Source: Antedon mediterranea (taxonomy: Eukaryota; Echinodermata; Crinoidea; Comatulida; Antedonidae). Taken from it: DNA of 64,000 nt. This document shows, in pieces, positions 32,150 through 45,767 of the stretch. Numbering within the stretch: the first letter of the stretch is position 1; each line of letters begins with the position of its first letter. Under the pieces are notes generated by a model. The model searched no databases and had not been told where the DNA came from. It was given only the letters and a program-made list of their open reading frames with translations. The stretch spans positions 15,684,501 through 15,748,500 of the forward strand of contig NC_092672.1 in assembly GCF_964355755.1 (NCBI RefSeq). Direction: 5' to 3'. A program made the translations under genes and the position numbers.

Positions 32150-32830
32150 AGTAGGGTCCTCATTTTTCCTTATAATAACTTTACACTATGTACAGACATG
32201 ATATCATCTTGTAGTAAATTCCATTTATCCACAACACGATTTGCAGAGAACTGTTTTCAAACATCTTTTCTAAGCGGTTTATATCTTGTTGAGTTTTTGG
32301 ATTCCAAACAACCGATGTATGTTCTAAAATTGGTCTTATGATTGGCTTGAAAAGAGTAATCAATTTTGCTTCAGAAAACCCATAAAACATCTTTTAATAA
32401 TGCCTTTCCTCTGATTAGCCTTCTAGACTTGCTCCAAGTCTGTATTGTTTTTTTTAATAATTTATTTGTTTTTATTTCGACCGCAATTTTTGTCTGAAAC
32501 TCAAGTAATACACGTATGAAACGCCATATGTGCAAAAATGTTTATATTTTTACTAATATTAAGAAAAAAACTCCGTCTGGAGCCCAGACTAATTAGCCTT
32601 CATGCAAACTTCTTCATGACGAGTATTTTGAAATCTTTCGATATTGAAACCAAGATCTTCTTTACATATTGAAGAGAAGCGTGGAATCTTACAATATTAT
32701 GTAACAATTGTTTTTACCAGCTGAGGATGACAACAAACCTTCTGTAGCTGGTCACAAACAGCATAGCTTCTGATTTCTTTTAATATTTTAATATCGTCCG
32801 CAAACATTTTGGCAGTTGCTTCCCGGCATT
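32150..32830 (-). pseudogene. LINE RT fragment with FADD motif
   Basis: Minus-strand pieces: REATAKMFADDIKILKEIRS with the catalytic Asp pair (near 32800), DQLQKVCCH, then a heavily broken stretch, and a 69-codon frame with SEAKLITLFKPIIRPILEHT and SVVWNPKTQQDINRLEKMFE, the thumb region of CR1/jockey-type LINEs. Endonuclease and most of RT are absent. The stretch between the two readable parts has many stops. Confidence 0.7.
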
Positions 32831-32834
32831 CTTT

Positions 32835-33990
32835 ATTCTTATTCTCATTCTTTATTTCCTCTCTCTCTTTTTAAAAATGTCTTCACCATTTCATACCATT
32901 TATTGTGCACTGTATTAATAACGAATTGCAACACCTTAATAGATAGCATATACCCTATGCCTGTATTTATTTGATTTTATATTTAATATAGAAACAGGTA
33001 AAATGGTTAAAAGCGTCAATGAATGATATATATTGTATTTTTGTTATTACAGTGATAACCCCAGAAACAACAACTGCGATAACGTAAACTAGGTAATTTT
33101 AATAAAGAAGATTAAAAAAAAGAAAACTCGACCTCCACTAAACGAACACACCAATTGAAGAATGAACGCTCATTGTCAATAATCATTTGTATTTTTATTT
33201 TCTGTAGAAATCTCGTATACCATTTATTTTAATTCGAATCTATTCAATACTGTACATCATACATAAGGCCAAAACAAAATTATTTTGTTGGCCACGTTTT
33301 GGGTAAATCCCCAAAACGGGTAGGTCGGTAGGAAAAGTTTTTTGCCGGCAAAAAAAATAAACAAAATGATAAACAAATGATAAAAAAAGAGGTTTAAAAA
33401 CACTTTTCATAGCACCCTAGGCTCATGCTAGCTATAAATATTGTTTCAACAGAAGTTTAAAATAGGTTTATTAAATAAACGTATGCTTACCTTTTCTAGG
33501 CATAGGGCTAGGCCTAGCTAGCTCCTAGGCTCTGCTACCACTTTTAAAGCCAACAACAATCAAGATCGCGAGGATTAGGCCCAGTGTTGCCAGCGATAAA
33601 ATTTAAATTATGCCGTAGCCTGTCTCAAATAATGCCAGATTGGGAAAAATAATCCCAAATCCCCAAATTGTGGCCCTTATATAAAAAAACCCTGTAAAAC
33701 CCCAACTGACACAAAGTGGGCTAAAAATGTTATCCCATGTAGTTACAAATTTATATTTTTAGTTTTGTGTGTAATAACTAATATAATAATTCACAATATC
33801 GGAGGTGCGAAAATGGTATTTGCAAATGTCATCAAACATCACCAGCCCCCCCCCCCCCCCACCCGACCCAAATTCAAAACCTGCTACAGCCATGGAAATT
33901 TGAAATATATATTAATGTCTTCAAGACCTCAGCCCCAACATGGTTGGAAAATTGGGGGAAAATAGAGCTGCTCGATGGCCGAAAAGGCAC
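32835..33990. other. no gene; contains a poly-C run
   Basis: A 14-base C tract lies at 33846. A CTTCAAGACCTCAGCCCCAA phrase at 33918 recurs in variant form at about 35868 and 36045, so old dispersed repeat sequence is present. No coding content. Confidence 0.45.
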
Positions 33991-33994
33991 TTAA

Positions 33995-35826
<1,832 letters not shown>

Positions 35827-35927
35827 TTAATTTCAAATGAAATAATTAATATATATTTATTAGTGCCTCCAGGATCTTAGCCCACCATGTTCCAAAAATG
35901 GCACTTATAATTTAAAATAGGAAATAA

Positions 35928-36032
35928 CAAGGCCAACAGCCATAAGTCGCGTGCTAAAACGCATAGTGATACCGGACCGACAGACAGACCGACCGACATA
36001 GTGAACTATAGAGTCGCGTCCACGCGACTAAA
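35928..36032. mobile_element. short derivative of the tetranucleotide-core element
   Basis: Same 105-bp short form as at 20471: TAACAAGGCCAACAGCC, AAGTCGCGTGC, GATACCGGACC, a (GACA/GACC)n core, GTGAACTATAGAGTCGCGT and CACGCGACTA. It is inserted between two copies of an older TATTAGTGYCTC-type repeat. Confidence 0.85.
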
Positions 36033-36259
36033 AATGTATATTAGTGTCTCGAGGACCTCATCCCCACCAACGTCATATAACAAAGTTTCCTGCACATCTA
36101 CAGTTAGAGGTCAATCTTTTGACAAAGTTATACAATCTTATGTTTACAAAAATTAGAGATAAGCCTACAGCTGCAACACAATTTTGGGAAAGAAAGAAGA
36201 ATAAGATAGAAAAAAAAGATCGTGACAATAACAAGGGGTTATCCGCCAAGTGCGGATAA

Positions 36260-36800
36260 CCAATAAATAGTTTTTAATCATGTGACAAAAAACAATTAAC
36301 TGTACTGGTACTCTTCCAATTAAAGATCACTTTACTTAAAGTCACCTCAAATTAGCGACCATTATATCTTTTTTGTTATGTCCATTCATTTTAAATTGAT
36401 ATGGCTGTTCTGGTCTGTGAAACAACAGGGTTTATTATAATTTGATTAGACTATTTCTCCTGATGTAACAATAATAATATTTATTTGGATCGACACATGT
36501 TTTGCGATTCAAGTTGATATTCTAAGGAATTATAAATACCCCAATGGGAGTTGAATGTCCAGTGGCCTAATTGTTACAGGATAAAGGTGATGTGACAGTC
36601 GAGGGACCTATTTTGTTACTGATTTGAACTGCCCGGATGGTTGTAACCATTTCCAACAGCTGGTGTTACACTATTCAATGCTGAAAATTGTCCGGTGGAC
36701 ACTTTTCAACACCAGACAATGTTCAATCTTATTTCAATGTTCTTATATCTTAACCCTAATTAAATATGGTTTTTAAAAAAAATCTTTCAGAAATCAAAAT
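36260..36800. other. no gene; possible SINE trace
   Basis: GTCCAGTGGCCTAATTGTTA at 36557 resembles the tRNA-like heads at 27645 and 55785, but no box B follows. An inverted pair around ACACTATTCAATGCTGAAAA / TTTTCAACACC lies at 36665-36715. Confidence 0.35.
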
Positions 36801-36804
36801 AAAA

Positions 36805-39800
36805 TTGAAGTTAAAAGTGAATTTCTCGCCGTCGCAATTCCAGAATCGAATGCGTTCGATCTTCATAACGGTAACGAAACGAACGGGTTCATCCGTGTCT
36901 ATTGTGTATTGTATTCAGCGGTCAAATGTGAGGCGCTACCGATGTATTTATTTGATCAAATAAATTCTTTTGTGTGCACTAACATTTATTATTTATTTCA
37001 TTCCAGACCAACAGCGAATCATCGCCACTAACAGGCTGGTTAAAATCTTACTAAAACACGCCGACACGCCCTTCTGCCTGTGATGGTATTCTGTTTAATA
37101 ATGCGTGTGTATTTTTGATCATCTAAAATTGTACCAAAAGCTGCATTGAATGAACAATATAAACAATTACAACTTAATATTTTGAGATCAAATGTTTGGT
37201 GGGTTGGGTTGGTCTGAAATTGTAGCACATATTTTAATTTCATTAGGAAATTGTTCCCATAATCTAGGGAAAATAACAAACGATGAATTTTAAAATGTAT
37301 TGGTCTTAGCCTTCCAATGTATTAACCGCCCTTCACACTCTCACTTGATCTCACAAACTCATTAAAGGATGAGGGACAGAGGCCATGCATTATTTTAAAA
37401 CCTAATGTGAGTCTATACACTTTAAATATATCTTCAATATTTAAAATATTTAGGGTCTTTAACCTATATAAATATGAAGTGTCCCAATTTCCTTCTTTTC
37501 TGTACATAATTATTCTAGTGGCCTTTTCTGAACCCTTTCAAATCTATACATATGAGATATTTCAGTAGGTGCCCACATACAACAACAGTAAGTCATAACA
37601 GGTAATATTAGTGCTTTGTAAAGATTTAGCATTGCCATCCAAGACATTGCTTTACTACATCTTGAAACAAAACCAAGAAGTTTGCTTGCCTTACTACAAA
37701 CATACTCTAGATGAGAGTGGGATGTTAATTTACTGTTGATATATACACCAAATAGTTTGAATTCATGGACTCTTTCCGTTGAATCAGAATTGATATCGTA
37801 AAAGCAAATATGATGGCATCTTTACACCGTGATAAACTCATAGCTGCACATTTTGATGTATTTAATGGTAGTTTATTTAAAACTGACCATTCATAAATCT
37901 TATCTAAATCACTCTGTGTAACTTTATACAGTCTTCTAATTCATGAATAGGTCTTGAAATGGTATTGTCATCTGCAAATTGAAAAATTGAAGATTCTATA
38001 CCATATTCAAGATCACTCACATACAATAGAAACAAAAGAGGGCCAAGAACTGACCCTGGGGTACCCCTGATATTACATTCTTCCAATGCGATACTTCACC
38101 TCTATAGATAACTCTTTGTTTTCTATTTAAAAGAAAATCCTGAATCCATTTATTTAAACCTTTGTTTAAGCCAATATTGTTAAGTTTGTTAATCAGACGC
38201 TTATGGCGTACTTTATCAAAAGCAGATGAAAAATCTAAGAAAATTACATCTACTTGCTTACAATTGTTTGCATCTAAACTTTGAGCCCATGAATGAAACG
38301 CCTTAGTGAGTAACAATTCAGTACTATAAGCATGTCTAAAACCAAACTGATTATCTGATAATATACGATTAGCCTCTAAGAAATTATTGATTCGGGTACA
38401 TACAAGTTTCTCCATAATTTTACAAACAATTGGTGTTAAAGACACAGGTCTATAACTCTAAAATCACCTTTGCTTTTTGAAAACAGGTACAACATTAGCA
38501 GTTTTCCACTGTTTTGGTAAAATGCCTTTTTCTAAAGATAAGCTAAAAAAAGTCGCACAACAATCGTGCTAGTTCTGCCTTACAAACCTTTAGAAATATG
38601 GGAAGTAAATTATCAGGTCCTGGAGATTTTGAAACAATTAAATAGTTTAATGCCTGATAAACCTCCATCACATTAAATTTCTCAAGTTCTATATAATGCT
38701 GAGGGATAATATCAGAGTTGCAGAGCAAGTCATCATTACCATCATCATCATTATTACTGAAATTACTAGAAAATTGATCATTGAACAAATTTGCTATCTC
38801 TCTAGACACCATCATTAATCTTATAACTTGTGAATCTTGTCTAATTGCCCTAATATATGCCCAAAATTGCTTTATATTTGAAGTAGCCTTATTTGAGATG
38901 TCTAAAAGATAATTTCTGTGACTACAATATATGGCTTTTTTCAGTTCCTTACTACAACACTTAAATCTATCTGTATCTTCATTTGTTTTTAAAATCTTAG
39001 CCTTCCCATATAATTTTCTTTTCTTTGTACAAAGTTTCTTAATTTCTGTAGTAATCCATGGAAATTCATACACAATCCAAATGTTATCATTTTCGATTTT
39101 CTTTTAATTATTCTTCCGAAAGTCGATTATCGTTTACGCAATCTGGAAAATATGTACAAAGACATCTTCAAAAAATGGGTACAAAAATACAAAAGAAAAT
39201 GACGCACAGAATTAATGAAGTATGATAAACTTCCACGTTTACTTTTATTGTATGTTTTGTTATGTTATCGTACCGTTTTTGCCATACGAAACATGATTAA
39301 AACAAAATAACCGTAATTAAAGAAATCGTGCAATCGATTGGTGTATTTTTTGTATCAATTTTTTAAAGATATCGTACATTTTTTCCAGATGACGTAGAAA
39401 GAAAAACACTCTTGACTAAAAATTACAATTAACGCAATCATTTTTAATTCATTTTGTTATTACATGACGATAATAATAATAATTATTATTGCTGATTCTA
39501 TGCGATATAAAATACACGGTAATACTTTCTGTTCTTGCCACATACCTCTTCTATGATTCTACTCTTTTTTTTTTAAGTACGAAAGCCTAACGAATTTTAA
39601 AATGACAATCGACTTTCACCGGAAGAATATATTAAACAGAATACCATCACAGACAGAAGGGCGTGTCGGATTACTGGAATGACCGTAGCCAATTCTATGA
39701 TTTCATTAAAAAGGGACCAACAAAATATCAACCAAAAAATAGTTGCATTAAGTTTTATTCATTTATAAATGTTATAGTGTACAAAAAAAATTTCTGATTT

Positions 39801-40040
39801 TATTTGACCAAATAAATGCTGTGAGAGCAGTTGACTGACTAACAAAAGCGTTATTTATTTTAAAATGTTATAGTGATTTATTTGACCAAATAAATGCATT
39901 GGTAGCGCCTCACAGTTGACCGCTGAATACACCTTACCAATCCATAGACACGGATGAACGCGTTCGTTTCGTTATTGTTATGAAGATCGAACGCATTCGA
40001 TTCTGGAATTGCGACTGCGAGAAATTCACTTTTAACTTTA
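36805..40040. mobile_element. foldback element split by a LINE
   Basis: Outer arms 36805-37099 and 39628-40040 are diverged reverse complements, with landmarks TTAAAAGTGAATTTCTCGC, CAATTCCAGAATCGAATGCG, ATTCAGCGGTCAA, GAGGCGCTACC and CCTGTGATGGTATTCTGTTT in matching order. The left arm then breaks at 37099; its inner continuation (ATTCTTCCGAAAGTCGATT) reappears at 39106, while the right arm is continuous (ATTCTTCCGG...GTCGATT, reading inward at 39600-39627). So the LINE at 37100-39105 inserted into the left arm. The loop of about 470 bp has no ORF. The right arm also holds an extra segment with TTTGACCAAATAAATGC repeated twice. Confidence 0.8.
37100..39105 (-). pseudogene. 5'-truncated LINE RT inserted in the foldback element
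   Basis: Minus-strand CR1/jockey-type RT. Frames in order: FPWITTEIKKLCTKKRKLYG (pre-RT), VSKSPGPDNLLPIFLK, EKGILPKQWKTANVVPVFKK, PIVCKIMEKLV, DNQFGFRHAYSTELLLTKA, FLDFSSAFDKVRHKRL (catalytic Asp), GVPQG, then, after a one-base loss, GSVLGPLLFLLYVSDL and FQFADDNTI (Asp pair), YCCCMWAP and LKTLNILNIEDIFKVYRLTL. Frame breaks fall near 38445, 38050 and 37900. The endonuclease is absent, so it is 5' truncated. The 3' end lacks an obvious tail; flanks share TTTAAT/TTTTAAT, a possible target duplication. Catalytic residues are still readable, so insertion is not very old. Confidence 0.88.
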
Positions 40041-40234
40041 ATCAAAGAACTTATAACACAAGTGGTTTCTGGTGGTGTTTAGAACGTTTAAAACATCTTC
40101 CTTTTTAGGCCGAAACGGCCCACTGTGTCGCTGTGTCACCTTACCAATAAAACACACTATAGAATAGGGCCTAATAATAATAATTAAAAAAAACAACCAT
40201 CTAATAAACGCCCATCCACATTTATACACTATAT

Positions 40235-40720
40235 ATAAAATATTTTATTTTATTTATAACACAATTATCTTAACTGATTTTTTTTTATTGCCAACAAAAA
40301 ACAACATAGGCCTAAACACATCATTGACAAAAGGTGATAAGATTGTAGTTAAAAGAAACTAATCAAAGCTTAACACCAAGTTGCATAAGAAATAGTATAA
40401 TTAAGAAATATGCCATGTTAAAATATATGAAGATAAAGATAAATGTAAAGCTTCAAGTTACTCTAACTATATAAATAGCAAATAATACAAATAACAAATG
40501 TGATAAACTGAAATTCTTAATATACCAGAAATTACGAAACAGTACTCTAAATATATTTATTAAATAAATTTCTTTTAATAATTTCAACAAATTTTTTTCT
40601 AAATGGGATACCTCTTGTTAAAGGAGAGAGAGTTCGTTCCATAATTTGGCCCCATAAAATGAAATTCTATCTTGACCTAAATTAGTACAAATAAATATTA
40701 TAAACAAATTTAAGAACATA
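40235..40720 (-). pseudogene. LINE 3' end, minus strand
   Basis: Minus-strand text NLGQDRISFYGAKLWNELSP followed by LTRGIPFRKKFVEIIKRNLF and a stop near 40555, the family signature GQ.RISF.GAKLWN.LP at the extreme C-terminus of CR1/L2-like ORF2. About 320 bp of AT-rich 3' sequence follows, ending with a TTTATTTTATT (AATAAAATAAA on the minus strand) tail at 40240. Strongly 5'-truncated. Confidence 0.75.
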
Positions 40721-41230
40721 TAATTCATTTCATTTATAAATATCAAGAATTTTATGTTTAAAGAACAATGGCGGATGTATGATCTCTAAAATGAGAAAAA
40801 GAAATACATCGGAAAATCATTTTTTGAGAAAGAAAATACGTTCTAAATATGGACACACATGAGACTCCTCAACCTTAATGATTTACCAAATTATAGCATT
40901 TGTTATTATTTTTTACCACTTTCATATCTACTAGAGGATTTTATTTGCATAAGAAAGAGGATTTTATTTGATTATAAATGTTAGAATTAGATTATGAGTA
41001 GTCATAATCTCGACTTGGAAGCAGACAACAACGGATAAAATAAGATATAAATCAACAGTGTTACATGAGAACTTGAACTAAGTTTATTCAAAACTTATAT
41101 TATTATATATGTACAGTACAATGAAATGTGATTAAGTTAATAACCAGAAAGGGGAGGGACATTCCACCTATCATGGGACATCAGGTACTCACACACCTGT
41201 CATTAATAAAGGTGCTAAATCAGATGTGTT
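40721..41230. other. no gene recognised
   Basis: AT-rich. The sequence 41060-41220 has features of a retroelement end (TTTATTCAAAACTTATA) but no partner repeat, so nothing is called. Confidence 0.35.
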
Positions 41231-41231
41231 T

Positions 41232-41317
41232 AGGCCCTGTTCAGACCCATGGCGTTAGACCGTTTTAGTGTACGACGCTAAAAGAATGTGTGTCTGAACA
41301 GTTGGGGATTAGCGTAC
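41232..41317. mobile_element. short Harbinger-like inverted pair
   Basis: GGCCCTGTTCAGACCCATGG at the left and TGTGTGTCTGAACAGTTGGG at the right share the GTTCAGAC tip of the nearby Harbinger-type element in inverted orientation, 85 bp apart. Probably a tiny internally deleted relative. Confidence 0.5.
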
Positions 41318-41398
41318 AACGCGTCGTACAACGGTTGTAGCGAGTCATTATCATTCCGAGAACCATCGTCTACCTCTCTAATAGTCAATGCAATTTTA

Positions 41399-42417
41399 GG
41401 GCCTGTTCAGACCTACGGAGTTATGCTTTCGTATTGTACGCGGCGTACAAGTCCATAGGTCTGAACCAGGAAAAGATTAGTGGAAGCCACCTCGTACGAC
41501 ACTGATATTTCGTACGCTACGAAAGCTCAAGGTATGAGTTTAGTGGACGTCGCGTACAATACGAAAGTCACGCATCGATGAATATGACCTAGGTTAGATA
41601 TCTAGCCAATCAAATTACAATATTCGCCACATCACATCGTGACATGTGCTCCTCATCGTACAGCCAAGCTGATCCATTTGTTGTGATCGGTGAACGTGCG
41701 AAAAAATCATACCTTTTGTTTGTTGTTACACTAGGTATACAGTATTATTATTATTAATATTACAGTATTATATTAATTAATTTAAAATGTCATCGAAGCG
41801 TGCGCATTGGCGAGAAACCGAAGTAAAATACCTTATTTCATTGGTGGGAAGCCCCGAGTTTAGAGATCGGTTGGAAGTGAAAAACTGGCGTAAAAGCACC
41901 GGCAACAAGATGTCTGTGTTCAACGAAATGGCGGACACGTTAGATAGCAGATGGGCCATCCTCATAATAAAGAAGGATTTAAATTATATCCAAACGAAAT
42001 TGAAGGGGTCGTCGTATAAAGCGGCGAAAGACCGAGTAAATAAGTCTGGAGCCGGTGCAAGTACGGGATTTGAACATTTTTCTGCCATAAATGATATTTT
42101 AGGCCTAGACCAAATATAAACCCAAACCCCAAAACAATCGGCTGGTTGGTATGCCTGACAACCCATCGATAATGCCGAGCCCAAGTGTTCGGTCTAGGCC
42201 TGTAACTCCTACCCCAACCACTACTTTTAATAACAACGAAGGTAGGGCTAGGTCTATACGTGCGTTAGAGTTTGGTTAATCGCCAGCGAGTGACATCATA
42301 TCCGTTTGTAACGCAACTTCGTTGCAATGAATCTGAACACTTTGCTCTTACGACGCTCATTAAAATATGACCTTGGCTGTGATACGAAAGCATAACTCCG
42401 TAGGTCTGAACATACCC
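41399..42417 (+). mobile_element. complete 1.0-kb PIF/Harbinger-type element with Myb/SANT ORF
   Basis: Left tip GGGCCTGTTCAGACCTACGG and right tip, inverted, GGGTATGTTCAGACCTACGG; the match continues inward through AGTTATGCTTTCGTAT, so the inverted ends cover about 36 bp. TTA occurs immediately outside both ends (41396-41398 and 42418-42420), the three-base target duplication known for PIF/Harbinger. The interior has a CGTAC-rich subterminal region, a 110-codon Myb/SANT-like ORF and no transposase. It would need a transposase in trans. Confidence 0.88.
41787..42119 (+). CDS. Myb/SANT-like DNA-binding protein of Harbinger element
   Basis: Open frame of 110 codons with ATG in AAAATGTC context. 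Residues 6-70 resemble the trihelical Myb/SANT-like domain of PIF/Harbinger second proteins: HWRETEVKYLISLVGSPEFR with the first Trp, KSTGNKMSVFNEMADTLDSR in the middle, KKDLNYIQTKLKGSSYKAAK for the recognition helix. The C-terminal SGAGASTGFEHFSAINDILG fits the usual SG...F..F..IN.ILG ending. In characterised Harbinger elements this partner brings the transposase to the nucleus and to element ends. No stop or frameshift, although the transposase is absent from the element; a decayed Harbinger transposase lies 3.2 kb away on the other strand. Confidence 0.8.
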   Translation: MSSKRAHWRETEVKYLISLVGSPEFRDRLEVKNWRKSTGNKMSVFNEMADTLDSRWAILIIKKDLNYIQTKLKGSSYKAAKDRVNKSGAGASTGFEHFSAINDILGLDQI

Positions 42418-42420
42418 TTA

Positions 42421-42860
42421 ATCATCGATGTAATTTTCATTATCGATGCAATTTTTATCGTCGATGTCAGGGCCGTAGCCAGGATCTGTCAAGAGGGTGG
42501 AGTCGGGTCGGAGACTAATTATTTGGGTCGGAGGGGGGGGGGGGGAATGGTACTCTCGCACATTCATGATAAATGGCACCTCTAATTGGCTGAAAAAAAC
42601 AAAACACTTTCATGCATACCAATGAGCAAAACGATTGTACTTTGTTCCTCTCCTCACACACGTAGACTTCTTCTAGTGTAATGTAATGATATACATTTAT
42701 AATTAAGAAATCAACCTTTGTATTAGAATTCAACTAAGTTCACGAACTTGGCCCAGAAAGACCAGTGGAGAAATTATCCAGATGTTTTAATGTCCATTTA
42801 GTTCATAATTAAATCCCACAAGTAAACAGTTTATTTGACCATCGTAAAACAATTACTAAG
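42421..42860. other. no gene; poly-G run and short repeats
   Basis: CATCGATGTAATTTTCATTA and CGATGCAATTTTTATCGTCG form a small diverged repeat at 42424-42466. A 13-base G run lies at 42533. The short ORFs here have no motif. Confidence 0.4.
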
Positions 42861-43010
42861 TTATTTGTGTATAACTAAGGTATTTGTGTATAACTAAGTT
42901 ATTTGTGTATAACTAAGGTATTTACTCCATGGTATAACTAAGGTATTTGTGTATAACTAAGGTATTTGTGTATAACTAAGGTATTTGTGTATAACTAAGT
43001 TATTTGACAG
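42860..43010 (+). repeat. 19-bp tandem repeat, about seven copies
   Basis: Unit GTGTATAACTAAGGTATTT, with GTT/GGT variation and one interrupted copy (ACTCCATG). It continues into sequence with retroelement-LTR flavour (TATA-like AGTATATAACG and AATAAA near 43290-43310, then CATAACA near 43373), but no second LTR was found, so I do not call an LTR. Confidence 0.85.
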
Positions 43011-43489
43011 CTTTAAGCAAAGATTCGACAGGGCCAATTCATCATTGTAACCTCCCCAGATAAGATCAATCACTCCCACTTAAACACCCCTGGATCAACT
43101 TAGGACCAATCAGTAACCTCTGAGACGACGTAATGCTAATGAACTGAGCCAATATACCCCCAAGTTTCAGAAGAGCGAAGACACACCTCACAGCCACTTT
43201 AACTTCTCCAGAAGAACACCTACACTCACACCTCACCAACAGCATCACTGTATCCTCTGCTCCTGTTTCTATATTGTATTGTATTGAGTATATAACGTAT
43301 TATTGAATAAACAATATATGAGTTACTACAGTCAAGCGAGTAGAGTCTTCATACAAGTCAGAAACCTCATAACACTATATTACAATAGATTGACTTATAA
43401 GGGGTTACTATACTAGTGTTTCTGCTGCCACTGCTCAATATACGGTATAAAAATACTGTATAACATACGGTATTTTTTAGTACCCCGTT

Positions 43490-43980
43490 TCTACTAACAG
43501 TACCTCTTGGGTGGTCGTTTTAAAATTCATTACTTTAACCTAAACTGTCATTCATAGAGATGTAGTGAGAGCACAGCTATGGCCCGATCTCCCAATATCT
43601 GGTCCAAAACTTTGTTCTTTCCCCAAATTAATGTCTTTTGAGATGTTGTAGTGCTTTCATAGGCTCTTCAATTTTAAGTTTACTCGTTTTGGAGACAAGT
43701 CTATTCCGTACACCTGCATTATTAATTTTTTAGAAATGTCTTGTGGATGTCCCTTTAATTACCTTTTAGTTGGTCGAACATTTTAGCTTCCCCCACCGAT
43801 TTATAGTAAATACTGTAATGTATTTTCGACGAATAAACAATATCTATACATGTGTGTAAAACAGGTGACAGCGACAGAAAATCAAAACAAAAGACAATGT
43901 TGTTCCCTCATGTCCAAAAAAATACGGTATTTTTTATTGGCAGCAGAAAAGGGTACAAAAAATACCGTATTTTATCCACA
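43490..43980 (-). pseudogene. SANT-like exon in repeated unit, copy 1
   Basis: This about 440-bp block is a diverged copy of 54335-54830, starting at TCTTGGGTGGTCGT and including GGAGACAAGTCTATTCCGTA. On the minus strand it reads KMFDQLKGN, then YGIDLSPKRVNLKLKSL, a stop, HYNISKDIN and, after a frameshift, VLDQILGDRA. That is the second half of a Myb/SANT-like DNA-binding domain including the usual LDQILG ending. Copies at two loci argue for a mobile element fragment rather than a cellular gene. Confidence 0.6.
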
Positions 43981-44669
43981 ATTTTGTATCTTCACACACG
44001 CGGTCCGAAAATAAACAAAATACTAAAATGGCTATCGCCACCAACAGCCAACTTAGTTGAAACCAGGAACCACACAGTGAACCCGGAAATTACTTCTACA
44101 GAATACGGTTGAAAATCTACCGATGAAATCAGAAATGTTTTAAAACCATTTTATAATATCTTCCTAAGATAGAAATGTGGAACAGTATCACAATAGTGAG
44201 AACTAATGTTATAAAATCTACGTTTCGCGGTACATCTGAGATAGTGAGGTAGGTACTATCCAAGGTGGAGATTTGTCCAAAGTTTTTCCATTGTGCTTCA
44301 TGCCTATGTCAGAATTAAGCATAATTTATATATAGATGGTTAAATAATACACCGTGGTTAGGATTTGTAAATAATATATAAAACAACAATATATATATAT
44401 TATTATTAACAATAAAATATTATTTTAAAATTACATTTAAGTAAGAAAATAATTCATAATCTATTTGCATACAGTACACCTTAGTTTTAACATGGAGAAA
44501 TAAGTTAGTCTTAAGAGATAGGAAGCTAACTTCATGATTAAGTTGTATTCTATTAATGTACTTGGTGTATGCCTAATGAGACCTGGCTGTTTGTGTGCTA
44601 CTGTAGGCTATAACGCTACCCCATTGCAGGGGTTTGTTGTTTCATTTCTTCCGTTTGAAAGTTACATGT
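43981..44669. other. no gene recognised
   Basis: AT-rich, with TACGGTATTTTTT / AAAAAATACCGTA inverted pairs at 43922-43975 and around 43440-43480. No coding motif. Confidence 0.4.
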
Positions 44670-45060
44670 ATTTATCATATACACAGTATATACTCCAAGT
44701 AAATATAAACATTAAATAAATGTAATATAATTATTATTATTTATATTTATATTTATCATATACACAGTATATATATACTCCAAGTAAATATAAACATTGA
44801 ATAAATGTAATATAATTATTATTATTTATATTTATATTTATCCTATACACAGTATATATATACTCCAAGTAAATATAAACATTAAATAAATGTAATATAA
44901 TTATTATTATTTATATTTGTATTTATCATATACACAGTATATACTCCAAGTAAATATAAACATTAAATAAATGTAATATAATTGTTATTATTTATATTTG
45001 TATTTATCATATACACAGTATATACTCCAAGTAAATATAAACATTGAATAAATGGTATTT
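44670..45060 (+). repeat. 81-85-bp tandem repeat, five copies
   Basis: Marker ACAGTATATA occurs at 44683, 44764, 44849, 44934 and 45015 (spacing 81, 85, 85, 81). Units contain CTCCAAGTAAATATAAACAT and ATAATTATTATTATTTATA. The 4-bp length difference reflects one additional ATAT in the longer units. A diverged sixth trace lies at 45111. Confidence 0.9.
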
Positions 45061-45339
45061 TATAATTAATTGTATTTTATATCACATATTGCCTATGGAA
45101 TATTCTAATACACAGTATATATTCCAAGTAAAGATACGGTAAATATTGAAACAATTTATTTCAATTTTATTGCATATCATTCCAATAAACAAATGTGTGT
45201 GACTGGCTTACTCCATATATTAAGCAGAGGGCATCTCAGTCCACATTAGATGTAAGTAATACTATAGCCTAAAGATGGTTGTATAAAGTAGAGTCCTCAA
45301 TGAGAATACTGTAAAACGAATTTTGATGAAAAGTATGTG
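45061..45339. other. no feature seen
   Basis: AT-rich spacer leading into the C-terminal end of the Harbinger transposase remnant. Confidence 0.4.
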
Positions 45340-45767
45340 GTTAATATTTCTCTCTGTTGCTTGGCAGCAGATGTAAAATTGTTGTGCCTATCAAGTTGTA
45401 TAGGCACCATGGATGGTTGTTGTCGCCACTGTCCTTCAACAACATTGTGCGCCCCATTTTGTAGGCACTTTTGCTTCTTAGCATGTTATGCAAAGCAACA
45501 CATGCTAACACTAACGGTTGAAGGTTTTCCGGCCGTATTTTGATCGTCATCAGCATTACACCAAATCTATTCACAAAGATCCAAAATGCATTCTCTGAAA
45601 CCCTCCTAGCTCTTGAGAGATGATAATTAAATATCTCTGTTCTTTTGTTAAATGCCTTAGATGTGGCTTCATAAAGTCCTCCCGCAATGGGAATGCATCA
45701 TCTGCTACAATCATATATGGAACTGTCGTATTTGTTCCAGGCAATGGACTCTGATTTGGTACTCCAA

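Noticed and set aside
41060-41220. Retroviral or Gypsy-type LTR
   Set aside because: LTR-like base composition only; no repeat partner and no coding region attached.
42860-43010. 19-bp direct repeats considered as a CRISPR-like array
   Set aside because: Repeats are contiguous without unique spacers and the genome is eukaryotic; it is a simple tandem repeat.
42735-43385. Possible solo LTR with TATA and AATAAA signals and a terminal CATAACA
   Set aside because: No second copy, no convincing 5' TG border and no target duplication could be found by eye.
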